Assembly (NCBI RefSeq): GCF_002377945.1
Contig: NZ_DFQV01000020.1
Coordinates: 489,081 to 553,080 of the forward strand
Source: Psychrobacter sp. UBA3480
GTDB lineage: Bacteria; Pseudomonadota; Gammaproteobacteria; Pseudomonadales; Moraxellaceae
Reading direction: 5' to 3'
DNA: 64,000 nucleotides
The notes under the pieces were generated by a model, which worked only from the letters and a program-made list of their open reading frames with translations, searched no databases and was not told the origin of the DNA. The position numbers were made by a program, and so were the translations under genes. Shown in pieces: positions 1 through 9,763 of the stretch. How positions within the stretch are numbered: the first letter of the stretch is position 1; each line of letters begins with the position of its first letter.

Positions 1-24
1 AGCGGCATTTATAGGAGAGAGCTG

Positions 25-666
25 ATGAATATTGATACTCAATCCGTAGACCAAGCTGTGACTGCGATGGCAGAAGTGCTTGCCGATTATCTACCTCCTG
101 AAGAGGTGAGACTGCTTAAATCACAGTGGCAGCGATACTCGACTGTCTCTGTGAAGATGATGCAACAGTGCGTCTTGGATGCGACAAGGCGCTATCCTGA
201 GCTGCAAGCTTATAAGTCTGATATTAGGAAAGGCTTTTGGGCTACGTTGCAAACGGACAGTCAGCAGACAGTCGAGGCTGACAGTCACAATGGTCACAAT
301 AGCCATAATAAAACAATCAAAGCGCCAATCCCTGTATCTGAGTTGGTTTTGGCATTTTATACCGTCATAGAAGCGCTGCGTAGTCAGCTATCAGAAACAG
401 AAAGTCGCAACCTATTTCTGACCATGCACCAAACTGTTTCGAAAGAGCGCACCTTCAAAGGGCATGGTCTTAACATTAGTCAATTTTTAGAAGGCAATCG
501 CCCGTCTGTACCTGATAATGAGCACCTGTTAAATAATTTGATGCAGTTGGCTTATGTATGCTTATGCGATGTTGCAGGACCTGTCGAAGCAGATGAGATG
601 ATGTTTCGAGCGGCAGAGAAGGCAAAACAAAATTACCCGAAAACACTGGTCGAAAAGTTATTCTAA
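25..666 (+). CDS. Hypothetical protein, soluble and mostly helical
   Basis: A 213-residue protein that I do not recognise. The start is well supported: AGGAGAG at 13-19 lies five bases before the ATG. It has no signal peptide or membrane segment and looks cytoplasmic and mainly helical. Residues about 75-98 form a polar stretch rich in Ser, His and Asn (DSHNGHNSHN), encoded by near-repeats of cacaatgg, which looks like a flexible linker between an N-terminal region (about 1-75) and a C-terminal helical region (about 100-213). The C-terminal part has a Cys pair (CLC) near residue 180 that is not an obvious metal site. The gene upstream lies outside the window, so operon context is unknown. No function is assigned. 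Confidence 0.75.
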   Translation: MNIDTQSVDQAVTAMAEVLADYLPPEEVRLLKSQWQRYSTVSVKMMQQCVLDATRRYPELQAYKSDIRKGFWATLQTDSQQTVEADSHNGHNSHNKTIKAPIPVSELVLAFYTVIEALRSQLSETESRNLFLTMHQTVSKERTFKGHGLNISQFLEGNRPSVPDNEHLLNNLMQLAYVCLCDVAGPVEADEMMFRAAEKAKQNYPKTLVEKLF

Positions 667-741
667 AATATTAAGCAGGCACGTTACGATTTAGTATGGA
701 ATACCTTTCGATAACGTACCTTATATAAAGGGGCTTTTATA

Positions 742-832
742 ACGTAGCTTTCAAGATGTAGCTTTCATGACGTAGCTTTCATGACGTAGCTTTCATGACG
801 TAGCTTTCATGACGTAGCTTTCATGACGTAGC
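742..832. repeat. 14-bp tandem repeat, about 6.5 copies
   Basis: The unit acgtagctttcatg is repeated head to tail from 742 to 825, followed by a half copy (acgtagc). The first two copies carry one or two substitutions and the next four are identical. Each junction contains the palindrome TCATGA. It lies between the convergent genes ending at 666 and 877 and is not protein-coding in any convincing way. Confidence 0.95.
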
Positions 833-876
833 CTGAAACTTGATACTAGACGATGAGCGGTATAATAGTTAACTAT

Positions 877-1635
877 CTAATCTAATAGCTGAAACGGGAA
901 AGTAACCACGTCAAAGGCGAGGGCAAAGGGTAGCAGTACCAGTTTTTGTGCGCCATTTGGACCGCTACGAGTGACGACATCTTGCTGAGTTTGTGTATAA
1001 AAACTCACCGTATATGGTTTGGTCAATGCGCGATAGTTTGACTGAATTAACCCCAAGTTACTAACTTGCGGATAGATAGCGCCTTTGACAGGAACGCTAA
1101 AACAAAAGCGCTGAGCATTGATACGTTGATCGCTCGCTGAGGTACACTCTTTACCGTTGTTTTGCAAAAAGAACTGATAGTCTGAGCGCCCAAACTCATC
1201 TTTTAATTTAGCATAAGACAGTTTCATCTCACCTTGGAAGTACCCATCGTTATTGGGTACATGAAAGCTCATGTCGTTATCCACTTGAATGTTTTTTTGC
1301 GTGAGGTTACTCAGTAAGTTCACCATTTCTATCCCACCTTGGGTGAGAACGTAGCTGTTCTTTTCTCCTACGATAACCATCGACGCGTTTGGCATTTTTG
1401 GTAACGCCTGCGCAGGGCGGCCAAAGGCAACAATTTGATCTTCAGACAGTATTTGCTTCGTCGTGTTCGTAGTGACATGTCCACTATTGTCTAATAGTGA
1501 GCTAGTCGCACAGCCTGAGCTGACGAGTACCGTAGCAAACAGAGCACCTGCTATTATCTTTTTTGAATTTAATGGGTTTAACGGTTTTAGTGACGCTTTC
1601 ATGTTCTTATTAGCAGCGTTTGTGTGGTCAATCAT
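877..1635 (-). CDS. Putative lipoprotein of unknown function
   Basis: A protein of about 252 residues with an N-terminal lipoprotein-type signal: a charged stretch, a hydrophobic run (IIAGALFATVLVSSGC) and Cys42. I chose the ATG at 1635 because AAGGA sits at a suitable distance before it; an upstream ATG at 1668 lacks this support. The -3 residue of the lipobox is Ser rather than Leu, so lipidation is likely but not certain. The C-terminus ends in a hydrophobic motif (LVLLPFALAFDVVTFPFQLLD, last about 21 residues) that resembles the ending of YceK/YidQ-type lipoproteins, but the rest is not convincingly that family. A Cys pair around residues 164 and 178 could form a disulfide. It is transcribed alone on the minus strand. 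Confidence 0.75.
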   Translation of the reverse strand: MIDHTNAANKNMKASLKPLNPLNSKKIIAGALFATVLVSSGCATSSLLDNSGHVTTNTTKQILSEDQIVAFGRPAQALPKMPNASMVIVGEKNSYVLTQGGIEMVNLLSNLTQKNIQVDNDMSFHVPNNDGYFQGEMKLSYAKLKDEFGRSDYQFFLQNNGKECTSASDQRINAQRFCFSVPVKGAIYPQVSNLGLIQSNYRALTKPYTVSFYTQTQQDVVTRSGPNGAQKLVLLPFALAFDVVTFPFQLLD

Positions 1636-1796
1636 GGTTAGGCTTCCTTGTCTAAAAAATAGGCTCATGAATCAGCTATTAGAATTTAATTTCCATAAGA
1701 TATTTGGTGATATCGTACAGGGTTCAGAGGCAACTTAGCTACTTATCATCCATTGTCATATGATAGGTAAGTGTAGCGGTGACTAACTAATTATAA

Positions 1797-2264
1797 TTAA
1801 TCTAGGGTGATTTTGGTTCCACTCTTAGTAAAGTTCATCACAAACTGGCTTTTAAAATTGCGCACATTATTTTCGTAAGTCAGTAAGCTGCGAGTGAACT
1901 GATGATAGTCGCTCATGTTTTTTGCATTCACCATCAACATAAAGTCAAAATCACCCGATACTTCATAGCAGCTCATGATTCGTGATTGCGCATCCATCAA
2001 GCGCTCAAACCGATGTTGCATTGAGGTATTAGAGCGCTCCATTTCTATCATTACTACTGCTGTCAGACCATAGCCTACTTTGTCAGGATTGACGATGGCT
2101 ACTTGTTTGGTAATCACGTCACTATCTATTAGCGCTTGTATACGCCGCTGCGCCGTCGCAATGGATACATGCACTCGCTCTGCGACAGTTTTAAGCGGTA
2201 ATGTCGCATCGTCTTGCAGCAAGTTCAAAATAGCTTTATCAATATTATCTAAAGTGTGGCTCAT
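1797..2264 (-). CDS. Lrp/AsnC-family transcriptional regulator
   Basis: A 155-residue protein, the normal length for the family. Residues about 5-60 form the winged helix-turn-helix (LDNIDKAILNLLQDD, then a recognition helix around VSIATAQRRIQAL). Residues about 70-150 form the RAM ligand-binding and oligomerisation domain with the typical CYEVSGDFDFMLMV segment. Members respond to amino acids and often control a divergent exporter. Here a DMT-family exporter starts about 240 bases away on the other strand, which makes it the obvious candidate target, by inference. The ATG at 2264 is preceded by GGATG. Confidence 0.92.
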   Translation of the reverse strand: MSHTLDNIDKAILNLLQDDATLPLKTVAERVHVSIATAQRRIQALIDSDVITKQVAIVNPDKVGYGLTAVVMIEMERSNTSMQHRFERLMDAQSRIMSCYEVSGDFDFMLMVNAKNMSDYHQFTRSLLTYENNVRNFKSQFVMNFTKSGTKITLD

Positions 2265-2505
2265 ATCAGGGCATCCTTAATAGGAGAGTTTTCTATCGAT
2301 TTTTATAAATATTATCACTAAAAATCCTAATATAAGAAAATAATCATTTATATGACACCTATTTGAGATATTTATTCATAAGTACATCTATATAGAGATA
2401 ATATATCAAAGCACCCTAGTAACATAGAGCATACCAATCAGAACTGCTTTAAAAAAGAGCTAGCAATTGGTTTTTTATCATCTATTAATAGCTACGGTGC
2501 TTATC

Positions 2506-3528
2506 ATGTCTATCTCAATGCTCTCCAATGTATTCGCTAATACGCTAGCAACGACTGCTGCACGTTTGCCACTACCTGCGATTTGGACGACAGGTAGCGT
2601 ACAACAACGCACTCTGATATTAGGGGTGTCTTTTGCCATATTGTCCAATGTGCTATTTGGCGTACTCTATGCATATAGCAGTTTTTTGTCGCCATTATCA
2701 GGGACGCAAGTTTTTATCTGGCGTATGCTCGCGATGTGGGCAGCGTTGGTCGGATACTTAATGGTAAGTGGGCGTCTGGGATTGCACATTGATAAGTTAA
2801 AATTGCTCAAAGGCGCTAAGCAGTGGGCTTGGTTGCTATTACCTACACCGATATTCCTTAGCCAGTTTTGGTTGTTTATGTGGGCGCCAGTGAATGGCCA
2901 AGGTGTGCAAACCGCGATGGGATACTTCTTATTCCCATTAATGATGGTGGTGTTTGGTTGTGTCCTCTTTGGCGAAAAACTAAGCCGTTTGCAATGGTTG
3001 GCAGTGGCCTTTGCTGCATTGGGTGTGGGTAGCGAAGTTATCCGTACGCAAAGTGTCTCTTGGGCGACGCTATGGGTATGCGGTACGTATCCTATTTACT
3101 ACATTTTACGCCGACTGCAGGGAATTGGCGCAGTAACTGGTTTATTGGTTGATTTAACGATATTTGCGCCCTTTGCGCTGGCTTACTTATTCTTCTTTGC
3201 CCCAAGCAGTTTGGCATTGGTTAGTGGCTCTGGTTTCTTTATCATGATGCTAGTAGGTTTGGGTGTGCTCAGTGTTTTGGCAATGAAGACCAATATTGAT
3301 GCCAGTCAAATGCTACCAGTCAATGTCTATGGCATGATGAGCTATTTGGAGCCAGCGTTGCTATTTATTTTGGCAGTGACCGTGCTAGGCAATCCATTTG
3401 AGTCAGCGATGATTTATAGCTACGGTTTGATTTGGTTAGGTATTGGGTGTTTGATTGCCCATGGTGTTAGGCAATTACGTCAGGCTAGTAGAAAGACAGC
3501 ATTATCTCTAGAAGAGCAGATGGCATAG
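2506..3528 (+). CDS. EamA/RarD-type DMT-family transporter
   Basis: An inner-membrane protein with about ten hydrophobic helices, of the drug/metabolite transporter superfamily. Segments such as GVLYAYSSFLSPLSGTQVF, MGYFLFPLMMVVFG and LGVGSEV match the RarD branch most closely. RarD-like proteins are presumed exporters of amino acids or small metabolites; the substrate is unknown here. The N-terminus runs about 40 residues beyond typical RarD. The frame can also begin at a TTG at 2467 behind AAAGAG; I prefer the ATG at 2506 but the start is uncertain. A divergent Lrp/AsnC gene suggests amino-acid-responsive control. A bidirectional terminator follows at 3612. Confidence 0.85.
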   Translation: MSISMLSNVFANTLATTAARLPLPAIWTTGSVQQRTLILGVSFAILSNVLFGVLYAYSSFLSPLSGTQVFIWRMLAMWAALVGYLMVSGRLGLHIDKLKLLKGAKQWAWLLLPTPIFLSQFWLFMWAPVNGQGVQTAMGYFLFPLMMVVFGCVLFGEKLSRLQWLAVAFAALGVGSEVIRTQSVSWATLWVCGTYPIYYILRRLQGIGAVTGLLVDLTIFAPFALAYLFFFAPSSLALVSGSGFFIMMLVGLGVLSVLAMKTNIDASQMLPVNVYGMMSYLEPALLFILAVTVLGNPFESAMIYSYGLIWLGIGCLIAHGVRQLRQASRKTALSLEEQMA

Positions 3529-3611
3529 TAGAATGGATTGCTAAATGCTTGTATGAGTTGTTATTGGTAGCTAAAGCTGGACGGTAATATTTATAGATAT
3601 CGTGGATAACA

Positions 3612-3649
3612 AAAAAGGACGGCTCAGTAAATATTGAGCCGTCCTTTTT
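3612..3649. terminator. Bidirectional intrinsic terminator
   Basis: Inverted repeat ggacggctca / tgagccgtcc with an 8-base loop, flanked by A and T runs on both sides. It can end both the plus-strand transporter transcript and the minus-strand smpB transcript. Confidence 0.9.
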
Positions 3650-3668
3650 GACATAGATTAAATAACGC

Positions 3669-4145
3669 TTAATCTAAATGCTGTTTGAAACCGCGTTGCT
3701 TATCACGTTCCCAGTCACGATCTTTTAGCGTTTTACGTTTGTCATGCTGCTTTTTACCCAAGGCTAGGCCAATTTGGCATTTCACCAATGAGTTTTTCCA
3801 GTAGCAAGACAGCGGTACACAAGCATAGCCTTTCTGATTGATTGCCCCAGATAGTTTTTCGATCTCACGACGGTTCAGCAGCAGTTTACGGGTACGAATA
3901 CTGTCTGGACTAACGTGCGTTGAGCTCGATAGTAATGGCTGAATGTGCGCACCAAACAAGAAAGCTTCGTTATTGCGGAATATGACGTACGCTTCAGTAA
4001 TCGTCATTTTTCCTGCGCGAATGGCTTTTACTTCCCAACCTTGTAATGCCAGTCCTGCCTCAAAGGTTTCTTCGATAAAATACTCATGACGCGCCTTTTT
4101 ATTGGCACAAATCTGATTATCTGGCTTTTTTGATTTTTTTGACAT
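3669..4145 (-). CDS. smpB: SsrA-binding protein SmpB
   Basis: A 158-residue protein matching SmpB over its full length: an N-terminal Lys-rich start, the beta-barrel core with [18 protein letters not shown] and the basic C-terminal tail ([20 protein letters not shown]). SmpB binds tmRNA and brings it to ribosomes stalled on messages without a stop codon, for trans-translation. The tmRNA gene itself is not in this window. GGAG lies before the ATG at 4145. It is divergent from coaD with about 250 bases between them. Confidence 0.97.
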   Translation of the reverse strand: MSKKSKKPDNQICANKKARHEYFIEETFEAGLALQGWEVKAIRAGKMTITEAYVIFRNNEAFLFGAHIQPLLSSSTHVSPDSIRTRKLLLNRREIEKLSGAINQKGYACVPLSCYWKNSLVKCQIGLALGKKQHDKRKTLKDRDWERDKQRGFKQHLD

Positions 4146-4345
4146 AATTTCTCCATAAGGATGACCTAAAACGCAGGCTCCTTATTTAATCAGTCCCACT
4201 AATTCCTCATCCTAATCCAATAACTGGTCTTGTTTTTTATTTCGATTATGAGATGGATGAGTCGAACTGCCTATTGTATCAAAGCCTCTGATGAAAAGGT
4301 AAATCAGCTGTTAGGACAAATGTAGCAGATAAGTATTAAGTTTGA

Positions 4346-4915
<570 letters not shown>

Positions 4916-4983
4916 AAGGTACTGCATCAAAGATATGCTGCTAGCACTTGCTAAAATAGCAAAGAGCAGCCATATATGACTGA

Positions 4984-5259
<276 letters not shown>

Positions 5260-5314
5260 AGTATTTATAAGCGATTGATGACGTTTGGATTTACAACGTT
5301 TTAGGGACAATACG

Positions 5315-6655
5315 ATGACCATGGAAAAAGTAACCACGCAAACAACAACCACGCAATCCATCCAAGTCACAAACGACTTCGATCAGCAACATCTTTGGCA
5401 CCCATATGCCAGCCTGCCACCCACTTATTCTAATATCGTAATCGATCGCGCTGAAGGTATTTATATCATCACCGAAGATGGCACGCGCCTGATCGATGGT
5501 ATGTCGTCATGGTGGGCGAGCGTTCATGGTTATAACCATCCAAAACTGAATGAAGCACTAACTAAGCAATTGGGTAAAATGGCGCATGTCATGTTCGGTG
5601 GATTGACTCATCAGCCAGCGATAGATTTGGGCAAAAAGCTACTCGATATTGTACCTGCTGGACTTGATGCGATTTTTTATGCGGACAGTGGCAGTATCGC
5701 GGTAGAAGTGGCACTAAAAATGGCGCTGCAATATCAAGTAGCTGCTAAGCGTCCAAATAAGCAGCAGTTTGCCTCAACCCATTCAGGGTATTACGGAGAC
5801 ACGTGGCATGCCATGAGTGTCTGTGATCCTATTAATGGTATGCACAGCCTATATGGTAAACAGTTACCGATGCAGCATTTTGTTCCTGCGCCGCCACTTG
5901 GCTTTGATCGCGCATTGCCAGTAGATGAGCGTGAATCATTAACTCAGTTTTTTGTAGAGCATGGCGAGCAGCTGGCGGGGTTTATCATTGAGCCAATTAT
6001 TCAGGGCGCAGGCGGGATGCGTTTTTATAGTCCTGAATATCTGCAATTGCTGCGTCAACTGTGCGATGAGCATGATGTACTATTGATTGCGGATGAAATC
6101 GCCACTGGGTTTGGGCGCAGTGGTAAATTGTTTGCATGTGAACATGCTGGCATCAGCCCTGATATCATGACCATTGGCAAGGCGCTGACGGGTGGCTATA
6201 TGACTTTTGCCGCAACGTTATGTACCCGAAAAATTGCCGATACCATCCATAATAGTGACTATCCAGCGTTGATGCATGGCCCAACCTTTATGGGCAATCC
6301 ACTGGCTTGTGCGGTTGCGTGTGCATCGATTGATTTGATTATGTCTTATGACATTGAAGCGCGTACCGCAAATATGCAACGCATTATGGAGCAACAACTA
6401 GCGCTTGCTGAGTTATTAGAAGGCGTTGCTGAAGTGCGCTGTTTGGGTGCAGTCGCCGTCATTGAGTTGCATGAAGCGGTTGATATGCCTGTATTTCAAT
6501 CTTTGTTGATTGATAGTGGTATTTGGGTCAGACCATTTGGCAAGCTGGTGTATATCATGCCGCCTTACGTGATTACTGATGATGAACTGACTACTTTATG
6601 CCAATCACTACTGAAAGTAGTGCGTACGTATTTAGAAGACCGAGGTCAATCATGA
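5315..6655 (+). CDS. bioA: Adenosylmethionine-8-amino-7-oxononanoate aminotransferase BioA
   Basis: A class III PLP aminotransferase of about 446 residues that converts 8-amino-7-oxononanoate (KAPA) to 7,8-diaminopelargonate (DAPA) in biotin synthesis, with S-adenosylmethionine as amino donor. Diagnostic features are the BioA-type WHPYAS near the N-terminus, GMSSWWASVHGYNHP, the Asp of ADEIATGFGR and the PLP Lys289 in TIGKALTGGY. I placed the start at the ATG at 5315 because AGGGA lies seven bases before it; an upstream TTG frame (5285) lacks such a site. Its stop overlaps the bioD start (ATGA), so translation is probably coupled. Confidence 0.96.
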   Translation: MTMEKVTTQTTTTQSIQVTNDFDQQHLWHPYASLPPTYSNIVIDRAEGIYIITEDGTRLIDGMSSWWASVHGYNHPKLNEALTKQLGKMAHVMFGGLTHQPAIDLGKKLLDIVPAGLDAIFYADSGSIAVEVALKMALQYQVAAKRPNKQQFASTHSGYYGDTWHAMSVCDPINGMHSLYGKQLPMQHFVPAPPLGFDRALPVDERESLTQFFVEHGEQLAGFIIEPIIQGAGGMRFYSPEYLQLLRQLCDEHDVLLIADEIATGFGRSGKLFACEHAGISPDIMTIGKALTGGYMTFAATLCTRKIADTIHNSDYPALMHGPTFMGNPLACAVACASIDLIMSYDIEARTANMQRIMEQQLALAELLEGVAEVRCLGAVAVIELHEAVDMPVFQSLLIDSGIWVRPFGKLVYIMPPYVITDDELTTLCQSLLKVVRTYLEDRGQS

Positions 6656-7368
6656 GTGTTTTATTTGTCTCTGGTATCGATACCGATATCGGTAAAACCT
6701 ATGCTACTGGACTGCTTGCCAAAGCGCTTATGCAGCAAGGTGTGAGCGTCATCACTCAAAAGCTAGTACAGACGGGCGTATCGATAAATCCAGATAATGG
6801 TGAAATGAATATCGCTGATGACATTATTACGCATCGTCAATTAATGGACATTTCTTTACAGCCATGTGACCTCAATTTTACGACTTGTGCTCATCGTTAT
6901 AAGAAGCCTGCGTCTCCTCATCTGGCTACTAAGTTATCAGGAGAGACACTTGATCCTGATATGATTACTAACGCTACCAAGCGTTTGCAGGCACAATATG
7001 ATTCGGTACTACTAGAAGGTGCAGGTGGTTTACTTGTGCCGATTACAGAGAATCTACTGATATTAGATTATATTACCGAGCAAGGCTATCCAGTTATTTT
7101 GGTCACCTCTGGGCGATTGGGCAGCATCAATCATACGTTGCTGAGTTTAGAAGCCATAAAATCGCGCGGATTAATGGTACATAGTGTCATTTATAATCAT
7201 ATTCATGATGATGCTGAGCAAACGGATACTGAAATCGCAAATAGCACGATTGAATTTCTAAAAAACTATTTAGACAATCATTATCCCGAAGCGCATTGGC
7301 TACAAATACCATATCTAAAAGATAATCTGGTCGGTAATATTGAAGCACTGCCAGAAAATTTTGTTTAG
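6652..7368 (+). CDS. bioD: Dethiobiotin synthetase BioD
   Basis: A 238-residue ATP-dependent enzyme that closes the ureido ring of dethiobiotin from DAPA and CO2, the step after BioA. The P-loop variant GIDTDIGKT is at residues 8-16, and EGAGGLLVP marks the second conserved block. The start is the ATG at 6652, which shares bases with the bioA stop codon. bioB, bioF and bioC are not in this window, so the biotin pathway is split in the genome. Confidence 0.95.
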   Translation: MSVLFVSGIDTDIGKTYATGLLAKALMQQGVSVITQKLVQTGVSINPDNGEMNIADDIITHRQLMDISLQPCDLNFTTCAHRYKKPASPHLATKLSGETLDPDMITNATKRLQAQYDSVLLEGAGGLLVPITENLLILDYITEQGYPVILVTSGRLGSINHTLLSLEAIKSRGLMVHSVIYNHIHDDAEQTDTEIANSTIEFLKNYLDNHYPEAHWLQIPYLKDNLVGNIEALPENFV

Positions 7369-7406
7369 CCTATTTATGTTGTCTTTAAAAATAAATTCAA
7401 AAGACA

Positions 7407-7435
7407 TTCGCAGACTGTTATAAGTTTGCTATACT
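7407..7435 (+). promoter_or_regulatory. Putative rnpB promoter
   Basis: TTCGCA at 7407-7412 and TATACT at 7430-7435 with a 17-base spacer, plus an extended -10 TG at 7427-7428. Transcription would start near 7442, which matches the 5' end expected for the RNase P RNA. Confidence 0.7.
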
Positions 7436-7440
7436 AGCGC

Positions 7441-7810
<370 letters not shown>

Positions 7811-7887
7811 TTTTATTGTTTGTAGTAGTAATAGTTGCAATTAATCTGAATTAAATTCGTTTTTTTGCAAAAAATGCTTATTAGGGG

Positions 7888-7916
7888 TTGACGGCAGTCA
7901 ACAGCTTGGGCATAAT
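7888..7916 (+). promoter_or_regulatory. tRNA-Met promoter
   Basis: TTGACG at 7888-7893 and CATAAT at 7911-7916 with a 17-base spacer, a near-consensus sigma-70 promoter. The tRNA begins about 15 bases after the -10 box. Confidence 0.8.
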
Positions 7917-7930
7917 GTGCAGCCTAAAAC

Positions 7931-8007
7931 GGCGATGTAGCTCAGCTGGTTAGAGCGCATGACTCATAATCGTGAGGTCAAGAGTTCAAGTCTCTTCATC
8001 GCCACCA
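7931..8007 (+). tRNA. tRNA-Met (CAT), elongator type
   Basis: A 77-base tRNA with an encoded CCA end. The acceptor stem pairs GGCGATG with CATCGCC, the anticodon stem is CATGA/TCGTG and the anticodon CAT is at 7965-7967. The acceptor stem starts with a G-C pair, so it is not the initiator tRNA. The body resembles elongator tRNA-Met more than the lysidine-modified tRNA-Ile2, but the latter cannot be fully excluded by eye. Confidence 0.95.
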
Positions 8008-8021
8008 TATATAGCAGTACG

Positions 8022-8054
8022 AAAAAACCAATCTATCGAGATTGGTTTTTTTTT
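8022..8054 (+). terminator. Intrinsic terminator after tRNA-Met
   Basis: Inverted repeat aaaaaaccaatc / gattggtttttt with a 6-base loop and a long T run. Confidence 0.9.
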
Positions 8055-8144
8055 GCCCAAAATAAATGGTTTTATAAACTAGAAGCTGTTGATACATAGC
8101 ATTTTAGGTGTGATTTACTTACAGATTTCTTACTAAATCATAGG

Positions 8145-8168
8145 TTTATCTGTCTATATACAGATTAA
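8145..8168. promoter_or_regulatory. Operator-like palindrome upstream of kps
   Basis: A 24-base imperfect palindrome centred between 8156 and 8157 with arms ATCTGT and ACAGAT; 20 of 24 positions are symmetric. It ends four bases before the predicted -35 box of the kps promoter, a usual place for an activator site. An extra half-site ACAGATTT lies at 8121-8128. The binding protein is unknown. Confidence 0.45.
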
Positions 8169-8171
8169 TTC

Positions 8172-8200
8172 TTGTAACTTATGTCGCGCTTACTTATCAT
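8172..8200 (+). promoter_or_regulatory. Putative kps operon promoter
   Basis: TTGTAA at 8172-8177 and TATCAT at 8195-8200 with a 17-base spacer. The predicted start near 8207 leaves a leader of about 25 bases before kpsM. Confidence 0.6.
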
Positions 8201-8232
8201 AGGGGCTGTTTTCGGTAAAGTCCTGTAACGCC

Positions 8233-9045
8233 ATGTCTGTCCAACTACCTCCTTATCGTCCTATTAAGCATCGCAGTGGCCTTAAAGTCATGGGTGCAGC
8301 ATTTCATGCACTGATCATGCGCGAGCTACAGACTCGCTTTGGTGGATATCGTTTAGGCTACCTTTGGGCACCGCTTGAAGTGATGATACAAATAGTAATA
8401 CTTTTAGTGTTGTTTAGTGCCATACGCGAACGCTTAGTACCAGGTATGGATTTCTCCTTATTCCTAGTAGCAGGTATGGTGCCTTTTCGTATGTTTCAAC
8501 GAATAGCCATAAGATCACTTGGGGCGGTGAGCGCCAACCAAGGCTTATTGATGTATCGTTCGATAAAGCACATTGATGTCATCATCGCACGTTCCTTTCT
8601 TGAATTGATTATATATTTCGTTACCTTCTTAATATTGTTAGCAAGTCTGACCTTTTTTGGTATATATCCTAGTTTAGATAGTCTACAAATAGTTTTGTTT
8701 TGCTGGTTTACGATGTTTCTTTTTAGTTTTGGAGTGGCACTCATATCTATGGTCATCGGCTTCTATGGTGGAGAAATAAGTAAATTTATTTCGGTTATAT
8801 TTACGATAATTTATTTTACTTCAGGTATTCTGTATCCTATACATATAGTCCCTGAACCTTATTTTAGCTACCTGCTATATAACCCTTTTATTCACAACAT
8901 TGAGCTGATTAGACACGCCTTCGCGCCGAATTATCCAGCCGATCATATTGATATTTGGTACTTTTTAGAATGGATGTTCGTTGTGAACTTTTTGGGACTT
9001 TTACTCTATAAGTATGCTGAACGTGACATGATCCGTTCTCGTTAA
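8233..9045 (+). CDS. kpsM: Capsule export ABC transporter permease KpsM/CtrC/BexB-like
   Basis: A 270-residue inner-membrane protein with about six hydrophobic helices, of the ABC-2 polysaccharide exporter family. The N-terminal cytoplasmic part with ALIMRELQTRFGGYRLGYLW is the typical amphipathic start of KpsM/BexB/CtrC. It forms the translocation channel for a lipid-anchored capsule polymer together with the ATPase encoded next. First gene of a same-strand cluster kpsM-T-E-D-C-S, with an identifiable promoter upstream. Confidence 0.93.
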   Translation: MSVQLPPYRPIKHRSGLKVMGAAFHALIMRELQTRFGGYRLGYLWAPLEVMIQIVILLVLFSAIRERLVPGMDFSLFLVAGMVPFRMFQRIAIRSLGAVSANQGLLMYRSIKHIDVIIARSFLELIIYFVTFLILLASLTFFGIYPSLDSLQIVLFCWFTMFLFSFGVALISMVIGFYGGEISKFISVIFTIIYFTSGILYPIHIVPEPYFSYLLYNPFIHNIELIRHAFAPNYPADHIDIWYFLEWMFVVNFLGLLLYKYAERDMIRSR

Positions 9046-9091
9046 GGTAATATCAATAACTATGAGCGCTAATATTAAGAAAGGTAAGTAA

Positions 9092-9763
9092 ATGATTGAG
9101 ATAAAAAATATTTCTAAGTCATTTATGACAAAGAAAGGCCGTCATTACTTGTTCAAAGATTTAAATCTGACTATTGGTGATAAACAAAGTGTGGGCTTGC
9201 TCGGTCGTAATGGTGCTGGTAAATCAACATTACTACGTATTATCTGTGGACTTGATGAACCGGATCATGGAGAGATTATTACCGACTCGACCATCTCGTG
9301 GCCAGTTGGGGTGGCAGGTGGTTTCCAAGGTAGTCTAACAGGCCGTCAAAACGTCCGATTTGTTTGCCGCTTATATTCAAGCGGCCCTTATATTGATGAA
9401 AAAATTCGTTTTGTCGAAGAGTTTGCTGATATTGGCAGTTATTTTGATATGCCGGTAAAAAGCTACTCATCAGGAATGAAAGCTCGCTTAACATTTGGAC
9501 TTAGCTTGGCCTTTGATTTTGATTACTATATGCTCGATGAAGCAGGTGCCGTTGGTGATGCAGCATTCCGTAAGCGTAGTGAAGAGATTTTAGCGGCCCG
9601 CCGCGCACAAGCAGGATTTTTAATAGTGTCGCACAATATTGGTGACATCAAACGAAACTGCGATATTGGTATTGTACTAATGGATCAAACAGCACACGTG
9701 TTTGACGATACAACAGAAGCGATTGAGGTTTATGAAAAGCATATCCACAAAGCAAAAAAGTAA
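9092..9763 (+). CDS. kpsT: Capsule export ABC transporter ATPase KpsT/CtrD/BexA-like
   Basis: A 223-residue ABC ATPase that powers export of capsule polysaccharide through KpsM. Walker A is GRNGAGKST at residues 38-46, the signature is SSGMKARL near residue 128, and Walker B is YYMLDEAG with the switch His in VSHN. The size and the short signature are typical of KpsT/BexA. It starts 46 bases after kpsM behind AAGG, and its 3' end overlaps the next gene by about 30 bases, indicating an operon. Confidence 0.95.
   Translation: MIEIKNISKSFMTKKGRHYLFKDLNLTIGDKQSVGLLGRNGAGKSTLLRIICGLDEPDHGEIITDSTISWPVGVAGGFQGSLTGRQNVRFVCRLYSSGPYIDEKIRFVEEFADIGSYFDMPVKSYSSGMKARLTFGLSLAFDFDYYMLDEAGAVGDAAFRKRSEEILAARRAQAGFLIVSHNIGDIKRNCDIGIVLMDQTAHVFDDTTEAIEVYEKHIHKAKK

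Noticed and set aside
742..832. Possible CRISPR array
   Set aside because: The 14-bp units are head to tail with no spacers, and no cas genes are present.
840..866. Promoter TTGATA / TATAAT reading antisense into the lipoprotein gene
   Set aside because: The spacer is only 15 bases and no transcript unit would follow, so it is likely chance in AT-rich sequence.
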